A program made the position numbers and the translations under genes. A stretch of 64,000 nucleotides of DNA from Formicarius rufipectus (lineage: Eukaryota > Chordata > Aves > Passeriformes > Formicariidae). The DNA lies in the NCBI GenBank assembly GCA_013399695.1, contig VXAU01003517.1, positions 93,650 through 157,649 of the forward strand. The letters are read 5' to 3'. A model generated the notes under the pieces. That model had not been told where the DNA came from. It searched no databases and saw only the letters and a program-made list of their open reading frames with translations. Position 1 is the stretch's first letter; every line of letters starts with the position of its first letter. This document shows positions 28,001 to 40,000 of this stretch, one piece after another.

Positions 28001-31000
28001 ACATAATAATGTTAAGTTAAACTCTTATTGTTTTCTAGACTAGCTTTTGTATAGATGGGCATTTGTTTAAATTCTCGGTTGCATTAAAGTAAACAGAATT
28101 TTATGATGTGCTGTAGGTGGCAGCTAGTTTGGAAAAGAACCTTATTCCCAAATTGACCAGCTCCTTACCAGATGTTGAAGCTTTGAGGCTGTATCTCACT
28201 CTACCAGAATGCCCCCTGATGAGTGATGAAAACAATTTCACAACATTAGCTATTCCCTTTGGAGCAGCTATTCTGAACCTAGAAAAAGCACCTTTGAAAG
28301 TTCTTGGTAAGAAACTGAATTTCTGCTGTTAAAATTGAGGCTCTCCAGGTGAAAATGTATAGAAAATTCCATCACTAAAGACTTGGCAACACCTGCTGTG
28401 TATTTGCAGCACTGTAGAATTCCCCAGTGAGAAAGTTAAGGCTTAACATTGCTTGGTGTAAGAAAACATTTATTTTGTTGCTTTTGAGTGAGTTAATAGA
28501 CCATCCTTGTGAATTCATCTGATACTGTAAGTTTGGGAGTGATTCCATTTGTGAAGAGTTAAACAGTGTAGCTCCCTGTATCTAACGTGTGTCTTTGCAC
28601 TTTAAAGTGTGGTCAGACAGCCAACAAGCTCTGAGCAGTTTACGGAAGTGTTTTATAGCAGATATTAAATTGTCTTGGTTTTGAGTGCAGCACCTGTTCT
28701 GTTGCTTCTGAGCAGTCCATCTTTTCTCACTGATGCTAAGATGTGGTCTTCAAATGTGCAGCTCAGAGTAGCTCTAATCTTTAACTCTGCTTCCGTGCAC
28801 CTTCTTATTATAACTCCTGTCAGCTGCAATTCAGCTTAATTGATATTTCAGAGGATTTCCTTTTTAATTGGTACCGTTTTGAGAGGATACTTTCTTCTTC
28901 CTCAATTACTTCTTGTATTGTAACCTGTCTCTTGTATCTTGCAGTAGTTTTTGGTGTAAGTAAAGAGCTTGTCTGCTATAAAATCCTATTTTGAACTGTT
29001 TATCCTTTTCCATCATTTTCCATTGCTCTCGGGACTGTTGGCTTAAGTCAAGGTTTCAGTGTTTGAGCCATTGTTTTTTGTCAAGTGTTACTTTGTGATA
29101 TTGTCATTTAGTCTGGATGAACAGATTTTGTTTTTAAAGAGTTGCTGTGTAACAACAGAGCATTTGCTGTGTTAAAGCTTCTTTTTTTTTTGAGAGTGTA
29201 GTAACTGATAATTATGCTTTCTAGCCAAACACAATTTTTTGTTAAAAGGATAACATAGCATTGCAGTGGCAAGTATGAAATTTGTGTTCACCATGTGTTG
29301 ACAGAAAATTGGTGGTCCCTACTAGAACCTCCGTTGTTCCTCAAGATAGTGGAACTCTACAAGGATGTTGTAGTCCACCTTTTGAAGTTGTGCAAGATTG
29401 GCCTTCCACCTTCTGACAGAAGAATACTTACCAATTTCCTACACACAGCTTTCAGAGTTCTGGAAATATTGCACAGAGTATGTTTCAGGCATTTTTTAGC
29501 AATTACTTAGCAGTTTGTTTTTGTCACCATCTGTGTGTTGTGTAGTAGTTAAAAGTTAAGTTACTAAAGAATTAAAATGTTTAGAATTTCATCTACAGAA
29601 ATACTTGTAGTTGTTCTGTCTGGACCTACGAACCTTGGGAATTCCGGTTTCGCATCTGACACAAAGATGGAATTATTTTGTTGGGACCACGGGCTGACCC
29701 AGTCACTTACATTGTGAGGGTGTGCATTAAAGAGTAGAGGGCAAAATGGGATGACATGGTATTTCACTGGTATCAGGTCATTTGGAAGGGGAAGTATTTG
29801 TGAAAATTAGGCCTGAATGATCTGGTTATAAAATCGGGATCTTTGTAACTGTTGTGCTGCTCTGACAGCTAACAGTGCTCAATAGCCCTTAGGAAAATGT
29901 GGATGCTTCTGAATTAAAGTTATACTGTAGGGACAAGCCTTCCTGTAAGGCTTGTATGAAGTTATTTTTCCATGTCTCTTTTTTCTTTTTTAAAGCTTAA
30001 TATTTTTAAATGGGAAATGTTCCTCTGCTCACAGGTAATGGAGGCAGTGTTCCTATTGTAATTAAGAGTTATTGAATCATAGTTCTTAAACTTGTACAAA
30101 TACAGTAGCAAGTATTTATTGTATTGTATGGGTGAATACGTAAGTTATCGCTATTCCTGTGAGACAATAGGTGTTTCAAAGTGGCAGCAGTTAATTTTAT
30201 TTTTCTTTGCATCTTTGATGGGATTGTGAATAATCCATGTATCCATGTCTTTAACATTGTTTTTTTGCTCTCTTGTAGGCACTGGTGTTTTTTCTAGAAT
30301 CTTTTTAGTAGCTGGGTATCTGTGACTGATATATCAAATGATTGAAAAACATGGAAAAATATTCCTTTGAAAGCTAATAAAAAAATAAATTGCACTTCTT
30401 TAGGTAAATGAAAGAGGACAAGTTATACAGTATGACAGATTTTACATTCATGAGATACAGGATTTGATAGATATCAGAAATGACTATGCCAACTGGTTCC
30501 AGCAGCAGGTATTGGGAATGGTAAGTTGTGTTGGTTTTTTATTGGGGTTTTTGTGGTGTTTTCCTCCCATGTTTTAGTTTTGTTTTGTTTTATTCCTTTA
30601 GAGAAATGTGTAGATTCTCTAAATATGAGCACTTTCTTTGCATAAAAATACCTTCCCAGCTCACCAATGCTGAACAGACTCATCCTAGCCAAGGAGGAAT
30701 TAAGTAGGTGTGCTTCTCCTCGGGTTTCATTCTTGGGACTGACACTGCTCTACACTTGAATCTGCCAACTAAAAAGTGATTTAGAATGCTGTCACTTGAG
30801 ACTTTCCATGTTAGAAAAGTAATAATTCATAATATTAAAGCATCCAGAATAGTCTGAATTGCTGTATAAAATAGGTTCAGTCCATGAAAAAGCTAAAACT
30901 TTCTTGGATAATGAAGCCAAGAAGCATAATAGGGAGTTGCAGGAACACATAATTGATATATTCTACTTGAGTATAGACACAAGAACTGAGGTCACTAATT

Positions 31001-34000
31001 CCTGGATATGTACACAAAAGAGTAATAAATGGGAGTAAATTACTGACTGTGCAAAACATTAGTGAGTTGGATAGGGTTTTGCCACAGTTCTTTCACTTAA
31101 GCTGTCAAAGACCATTAAGTTAATATACTTTTGTAGCCACATAGGTTTAAGTTTTTTGCTACAGTACTTGGAAGGTCCTGAACATGGGAGACCTACATCT
31201 GCTATGTTCTGTGAACAGAGAGGAAGTGATGCAGTGCACCAAAGAATTAAAATTGCAGTGTGAAATAATAACAGCAGGGACACTGGGGATTGTGGAGAAG
31301 CAGTGAGTCTGCACTGGCAGTCAGGACAGCCAGGCTTGGCTGAAAACCAACCAGTGTGTGGGGAGGCTGCTGTTGGCAGATCAGAGGGGTGGTATTCCCA
31401 ATGACACGGAGAAGATGGGGGAGAGCATTGGAGGGCCTTGGAATGAGGGGCAGGATGTGTGTTTGGAGCAGAGAAGGATTTGGAAGTGTGGAGTTTTAAA
31501 CATTATAACCATTGCAGCTGTTCTTTAAGTGGAGGTAAACAAAGTGCATGTGTCACACTCAGAGAAGGCAATACTGATATGGGAAAATGAGAGCTGGAAA
31601 ATTGCTTTGTGAAGTCAAGCTGCATTTGTTAACTAAACCAGAGGTACCTTTGACATTACTGAGAATATACTAGGTAGAGAATTTTCCCCTAGTAATTTCT
31701 TGTCATGCATTTGTACAGTTTCATGTTAAGCAAAAAAGGTTACAGAACTGAAAGAAATTCCATGGTTTTATGCACATCTCCTTTGTACATAGTTTTGCTG
31801 CCCTTTTTCTGCCTGCATATCCACCAGTTTCCTGTGTTCCTGTGTGTAAAATCGTAAGAAGCCCTACTTGCCTATTGAAACAGAAGAAACAAGTCAAAAT
31901 TTCATTTGCCAGTGTAATTTTATTGCCATAACTTGTAGCAAAGGTGTTTACTCAGTTCCTTAATTGAAATATGAAGGGAAAGACATAAAAGAAAGGAGAA
32001 TGTGGGAAGTATAGAGTATTCTCAGAAGCTTGGAAGAAAAATCTTATATTCTTTCAACAATGAGAAAAAATGAGGGGGGAAAAACTGAAGGGACTAAATA
32101 ATGAGCTATGGATTTGAATAGATGTTCTTGAGATACAACTTAAAGGAGATGTGAAAAGCCATTTGAATTGGGAATAAATAATGGTGGGTACAGGAGCAGT
32201 ACAAAATTGAGCAAGTCTACCTGGGATACTCAAATCTGATACTAAATTTTAGGATGCAGTTGCTTTTCTCAGACTCAAATGATTCTTGAGACTTTATGGT
32301 ATAGTGGTGGGATCCTTTTTTATTTTTAAATTTTTGCGCAGTAAAAATGTTTTGTGTTTAATTTGACATGCAGTCATTTGAGAATGAAAATGTATCGGTA
32401 AAACCAGGTGTCATTTATTAATATGTGGGAGTAAACATTTAAAATGTTTAGTTTTTTGCATCCAAGGAAATGTTACACTTTAATGCTCCTGTTTTTAAAG
32501 ACTGATAAACAGGATGTTGAAAAACTAGATTGTATTTGGTCAGTGAATTAGAATATTTATGGTTAATATTTATTTCTCAGTAAACCTTCTCATGGGGGGA
32601 AGCTTAAACAAATATTTTTAAATTATACATCAGAGATGAATAATTAACGCAGACACTAATGCTGCTTTTTCATCTTAATTATTGCTACCTTTGTGCAAAT
32701 CCTGTCATAGGATGTCAACCATGGATTAACCGAGGTAAGATTGGTTGCAATCTGATTTCTTTTGCAGAATGTAAGGAAATCAGAAATGTGAATGTTAAGG
32801 CTTGTCTGCTGTGTTCTGTTGAGAGTAAAGCTTTGAGTTAGCCATGGCTGTAATCTGAACAGATCTTTGTGGGGCAAAAGTATGTAATTCTCTGGGTTGC
32901 AAATTCGGAGCAGCAGTTTGAAAAAAAGGCTGCTTTTAAATCCAGTCGCTGCAATAGCAGCTCTGGAACTAAAATATACAAAGTGAGTGTGTTGTTGGTG
33001 TCTGTTTTGGTTTGATTGGTTTTTATTGGATTTTTTTGTTTTCTTTCTGAAGTAATAAATAATTGAAAATCTACTTAGTATTCCTAAGATGCTTTGGTCT
33101 TGCATTGATGATGAGTCAAGATTGAGTTCTCTGTCCAGTGAAATAGATACATGAAATGAGTACTGCTGCAATGTTTTTTTCAGCCATGATTGTGGCTTTT
33201 AAATCAGCAAAGCTGTGACGTGGTTGTTTCCATTCTAGTTAACAGAGATTCCTGTCATAATTTGCACATACCCATTTGTGTTTGATGCCCAGGCCAAGAC
33301 AACTCTCCTACAAACAGATGCAATCATACAGATGCAGGTAAGAGTCTCAGTTTTTAACGTTATGGATTTTTTTTCCTTAGTTGTTAGTCTTGGGAAGAGT
33401 GTGTTGGTTTTTTTGTTTATTTGGGCATTTTTAGGTTTGGGCGTTTTTTGGTTTTAGCTCTGTGTAACCTCTTCTCCATCAGAATGAAGGATCTAGTTTT
33501 AATCTCAGGGTATATACATGGTAGAAGGTTTGTGGGTTTGGGATCTCACTGAAATTATTTCATAATTACCTACATTTCCAAGGAACTTCTTTTCAGTAAC
33601 AAGATGGCCTTTTAGGTGTTAACCCACAGTACAGGTATAAAAAATCCAAACAGATAACAAATACCCCCTCCTGCCCTAACTCTTAATAAACAAAAAACCC
33701 CAAGCACCACCTCCAGCCAGTAAACAACCCCACATCCCATATGAACAGACTTCGAATGATACCTGGGTTATTGATCTGACCCTGAAGATAAACAGGAGAC
33801 TTAAGTCATGCTCAAGTAACTGTTTCATGCAGGAAAATACAAACTTCTGTTTGTAATTCTGATAAATGTAATTTTATATGGTTTTAAAAAATGTTTATGC
33901 ACAATCAGTATGAACGTTGGCTGGATTCAGGGAAGTGGTCACATTGAATTTTTCTATTAGCAATACTGAATAGTATTAAAACACAAACTTTCAACAGTTC

Positions 34001-37000
34001 TCTGCCATATTAAGGACATTTGCAACAGTATTTTGTTTTGCAAACAATTTTAGTACAAAAATTGTAATACAAGCTAAATAAATTGCTTTTCATTCCTTGA
34101 TTAGTTTTTAGTAGATATTTTCATGTCACATTTATATTAAACAACGTAGTCTTTATTAGATTAAAAGCAAGATTTTTTTTGCTTACTTTTGCTATCTGAA
34201 GTATTTTGACTGGAGTATCAAAAACTGTGTTCTAAGACTTCCCTGAACTATAGCATTGATGAGACCAATGGATAATGGAAAAATACATCCTGAAACTAAG
34301 TATTTTCTGAGATAAAAGAAACAAAGAAAACTTGTGTAGTATCTATTCCCATTCGTGTCTTCTGCCCTTTTAAAGGCAAGACTGATAGTTAATATTGACA
34401 GGAATCTTTGATTGCCTACTGACACTTCCACTTCATTTTTTCCAGATGGCTGTTGATCAGGCTCACAGGCAGAATTTGTCTTCTCTCTTTCTGCCAGTGT
34501 TTGAGTCTGTCAATCCATGCCTGATACTAATGGTGCGGAGAGACAATATTGTAGGAGATGCTGTGGAGGTGCTAAGGAAGACAAAGAATGTGGACTACAA
34601 GAAGCCACTCAAGGTACTACAAATTGCTCAAAGCATCTTTCGCTGCAAATAACAGAATTATTTTTGGACAAACCTTGTTTTGCAGTCTGTTTGCAATCCA
34701 GTGCTTAACTGAGTTGTGTGTTTCAGGTTATTTTTGTAGGGGAAGAAGCTGTTGATGCTGGAGGTGTTCGCAAAGAGTTTTTTTTGCTCATCATGAGGGA
34801 GTTGCTAGATCCTAAATATGGAATGTTCAGGTATTACGAGGAGTCCAGGCTGATCTGGTTCTCTGATAAGGTAGGGTGTGATCTATATGCAGTCTTTTTA
34901 TTTTAACTTACAGTATTTATATTAATGATACATGAACATAGTAGCCTGTGGTAGTTTTAATTCAAGAGGAGAAGCTGAAGCAAGTATTCATGCGGTGTTT
35001 ATTTTTGCCATTGCTAGGTAAAAACTCCCCCCTTCTGTTTTCACCCTTTCTTTCTTAGTCCTTACCAATTGTCCCCAATCCAGACATATTAAGAAGAGGT
35101 ACCAGTATGAACAAACTTATTCCAAGAGCAGAATCAGTAAATCATGGTAGAGGAAAATTCCTGCAGTGGCTTGTTGAACGTGTATGTGTGTTCAGTCCTA
35201 GAGATGGGTGATAGGTGGTCATGCAGTTGTACTTTCTGGAAATGTTTGAGCACGGATTTTTATAGTCCTACTTCAGAGAAACACACTGATTAGGGTGGCT
35301 GTATCACCAGGGCCTGAACATTTACATTTCCTGTTTTGCTTGAAGCCTGGGCTGTTAACAATAAGGGGGTCAATAGTGAGCACCCCCCTCTTTTTCTCCA
35401 GTAATAGCTTTTAAGAACTGACCTATCTTTAAGCACTGAGTGGTGCCATAGAAGGTCACTGACAGTGAAGGATCTTCCTGCAGTATTTGAACAGTATATG
35501 TCACCTATAACACAGAATGTGTTGTAGCTCAGCTTCTTTTTTTTTTTTTTTGTTGTTGTTTCACCGCTTAGAAAGGATTCTGTTTCCTTGAATTGCAGTC
35601 TCAGCTAGTTAAACTTTATCCTTTTTCATGGGTACTTATGGATACCTATGTATTGAAAGAAAATAGAAATGAAACTTAAATTATACCGCACTGTGCACTT
35701 TTTCCTGGACTCTGCAAGATTAAAATGACTTCTTTATTTTAAACCATCTTGTCTGTTTTCTGTTCTTAGACCTTTGAAGACAGTGACTTGTTTCATTTGA
35801 TTGGTGTTGTCTGTGGGCTAGCAATATATAATTTTACTATTGTAGACCTTCATTTTCCTCTGGCTTTGTACAAAAAGCTATTGAATAAGAAACCATCCCT
35901 GGATGACTTAAAAGAATTGATGCCAGATGTTGGCAGGTAAGCAAGAAACAAAAATGAGTGGTGCTAGAAATTAATTTTGAAGTCCTCATTTTCTTTTAAG
36001 AATATAATGATTTTTTAAAAAAATTTTCACACTAACTGGATAAACAGCTCAGAACAACTTGCAGTCATCATGTCGTTTGGGAAAGAACACATAGTGTTGT
36101 TAAATACCTGCTTCTGAGTGCTTGGTGTTAATGTTTTTGCCTTTTACTGTTCCATGAGAAATTTAGGGGAAAAACTCCTTGAAATTCAAATACCTTAATT
36201 TTATAAGCCTAAGTATGAACATAGTTTTAATCCCAAATGGCTTATTTTTGTTTATTTCAGGAACAAATACATGTTGAATATTTGCCTTTGGCTAGGGATT
36301 TGAATAGAACTAATAATAGGAGGTTCAGGTGAATGGAAAAGGATGTTTAAGTTGCCGCAGTGTTGTGAATGCCGAAGTTTGCGTAGATTTAAGGAGAAAT
36401 CAAAGATGGTAATGGAAGATCCAGTCAGTGGTTACTAAGTACTTACGGCCTCTGGTTTGGGAATCCCTTAGCTGAAGTCTAAGATGGGAATCTCCTCTCT
36501 TCAAACTGGAGGATAAACAAAAGGAATTAACACTACAAGTAATAGTAAAACAATTGCATGAGATTTTGCAGCACTAATCAAGGTGCAAGTCAATGAGCTG
36601 ATAAATAACAGTAGAAAGGTATTTTCAAAACTTGATTTATCAAAGCATAAAAACACTTTAGGAAAATAAGTTCATCTTTCTTTCCCTCGGAATGAGTACT
36701 TTGTAACTTATTTTGCAGGGGAATGCAACAGCTATTGGACTATCCAGAGGATGACATAGAAGAAGCATTTTGTCTTAATTTTACTGTAAGTTTTATATAG
36801 TGTTTGAAATATGTCTTATCAAGCTCATACCATCTGTTACAATTGCCTCTGATGGGGTGTTTGAGCAAAAGCATCAGCTGCTGATTCCTGTGAGTTTTAG
36901 CTTCTGTGTCTGCCATTCATGTTGCTGTTAGCTGAGTGGTGAGTAGTAGTACTTTGTGCAGTAAATAAGATTTATACTGTTTTTGTTTCAAATAGATCAC

Positions 37001-40000
37001 TGTGGAAAATTTTGGTACAACAGAAATTAAGGAGCTTGTTCCTAAAGGTGCTGACATTCCTGTAGTCAAACAAAATAGGTGAGTCTTGTGGGTTAAAGGG
37101 TGGTTCAGTGTAAGTTTTGCCTTGGGCTGCTGTAAATATGCTTTGCCAAGTTCTTACACTCATCTTGGACGCAAAACTACTTTAGCTGTTTACCCAAGCT
37201 GTTCTCATGTGTATTATTGCTACAGTAGCTGTTGTCTGGTATTGACACTGGCATAGGCTTCCTAGAGAAGCTGTGGCTGCCCCATCCCTGGCAAGTGTCC
37301 AAGGCCAGGTTAGACTGGGTTTGGAGCAACCTGGGATAGTGGGAGGTGTCCTCGTTAATTGACTGGGATTGGACTAGATCTTCAGAGGTCCTCTCCAACT
37401 CAATCCAAAACTATTGTATAAGATTAAAAATGTTTGTGGTTCTGCAGGCAGTTACATATTGTTGAAATTCAATGAGTAATGATGAGAACTTTGACCTAAG
37501 TGCCATTATGTGGCAGCTATTCATACATGAATATTAGTTGTCTTCCCTTTGTAGAGGAGATAACATTAGATAAATTAGTGTAGTGTCATTGTCAGAACAA
37601 TGTGTGACAGGTGGGTTTTTTCCCTTGGTCGAGGATTCTCTCACCCTTTGTTCCCTTCCTGCTCCTGGAGGATAGGTGGAATGTATCTGGTGGTGTTTTT
37701 GTCCCTGTTTGCAAAATACTACTGTTTTCCTCTCTGTCCATTCCTCTCATGTATTCCAGGCTGTTGTTTAATCTTCATGAGTTCTCTGTGATTGTACTGT
37801 TCCCAGAGTAAAGGGAGAATTGCATGGAAAGAGCATTCATCTGAATGCACATGTAGGTTTGATATTCTGTCACAAAATGACAGTAAAATTGGAGTTGAAT
37901 TATGAGAAATGTTTCAAGTGCCCATGGAATGCCTGCTGCACTGTCATCACACATTGCCTTGCAACAGTGAGGAATTCCTCTTTCTCAAGATCTAAATATT
38001 CCATGATGTTTTAATTAAGTTTAATAATTATTAACATGTAGCATACACTCTGCCAGTGTAAAAACTAACAATGTTCACTAGTATGGATTAAAAAAAGCCC
38101 CAGTATCTTAAATTTTCACATGAAGGAATCTTAGTTCTCCCCTAAATGCTGCAGAAGATGTTTCCAGCGAGATATGCGAACTCCTTGTATTGAAGCACAG
38201 ATAACAGACCATCTGTTTTTCTGTATCCCAGCTCCTTGGCACTGATGGTTCTACTGTATAAGGCTCAAGTGTCCATTAGTAGTACACTGTGGGTGTAAAT
38301 AAATCAGAGAATGCAATATATAAGGCTCCTTTTTGCTTAATTTTCTATGCTGTGTTCTGTACAGAAATGGCTACTGCTTGATTGGTAATGATGACATGTG
38401 CTTATTTTTTTTTCTCAACATAATTCTTCTTTGTACAGGCAAGATTTTGTAGATGCATATGTGGATTACATCTTCAACAGATCTGTGGCTTCACTGTACA
38501 GTGCATTCCATGAAGGCTTCCACAAAGTATGTGGAGGTAAAGTTCTTCAGCTCTTCCAGCCCAGCGAGCTGCAGGCAATGGTGATTGGGAACACAAATTA
38601 TGACTGGAAAGAACTGGAGAAGGTAAAAACCATAGTTAGCTATTGGTTTCATATAGTTGTAACTTCAGGGTACAAAAGCCAACTAAATGTCCTTTTGTGC
38701 TCTTTTTTAATTAATATGACTTCTGATCTTTACCATCTTAAAACATCAGTGAGTGAAGACCCTAAAATATTATTTACCTTCCTTTAGCTGTAAAAAAAAA
38801 GGCTTCGAGTTTTTCCATCTAAATTCTGAAGGAAATGAGAAAGGAGAGGAAGAAAAATCCACAGAGCCAAAAGGCAGTTGTCTACAGTGTATTGTGTTAG
38901 AAGGGGGAAGGTGAACAGAATGCACATAGTTACTAAAAGTAAATATTCTTGATTACCTGAACTCAGTGAGACTTTGTTGGGATTGAAAATGCTTTGTAGT
39001 ACAGGCATCTGTCCATATAGCTGCATTCAGAGTGAACAGCTGAAGAAGACTGACTAAGGAAGGTAGTAATATGTCACTTGTGTATTCATTTGCACGAACT
39101 GCACTTGTACTGCAGTGCCAGGTTATCCTACTGTTCTGTGAGTGAACAATAACCCCATTCTGTGCTCCTTTTAGAATACAGAATATAAAGGAGAATACTG
39201 GGCAGACCATCCTACCATTAAAATTTTCTGGGAAGTTTTTCATGAGTTGCCTTTGGAGAAGAAAAAGCAGTTCTTATGTAAGTACTTGAAATTACTTCAC
39301 AGAAGTTTCTCACTGAACAGGATTGCTGGAGTTTCAGGCTCTTGATGTTAGGGGGCAGATGTAAGGATTAGTTGCAAGGACGCGATTCACTTTATTTGGA
39401 AGAAAAAAAGTCATAGTAAGCAAAATCACTTATGAGCTTGTCTCTGATTTTGCTGGGGCTGTCCTGAGTAATTCTGGGTGATGAGTAGTTACAGATCACA
39501 ATAGCCCAGAGCAGCGTTAAAAATAAAAAAATAAGAAAACCCAATCCTCCCAAAAAACAGCAACCTAAACAACTGCTGTCATTCATCTGATGATGAGGAT
39601 TCTTTCTTACTGTGTTTTGGTAAAAAGTTCACATCCTCTGTTTTTCATTGCACATAGATGGAATGTGGGAGTTTTAACTAATGGGAAATATGCCAAGGTA
39701 CTGATGTGAGTGGAAATGAAAAAGTCATCAAAGCTTCCTGTGAATGAGGTTTTGTTGAGAGTATATCATAGTTTCCAATGCAGATAAATTGCTTATTGAA
39801 CAAACTAATGCTGTGTGTTTACAAGATAGTTGCAAATGTTCAGCAAAGGTATAGCCAATGGATTTTGAATTAAAACTTCTGTTGCATGAAAACCTTCATC
39901 TCCCTCTGTTTTTTTAAGTACTGTTTGGTTTCATATGCTAATGCGAAATGCTTTCCTTTATGTATCAGTTGTTGTGTTACAGTTGTGAGTTTGTATCTGT

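Noticed and set aside
32656..33171. 171-codon minus-strand frame
   Set aside because: It runs antisense across the HERC4 microexon and flanking intron and contains A-rich and T-rich runs. No family resemblance.
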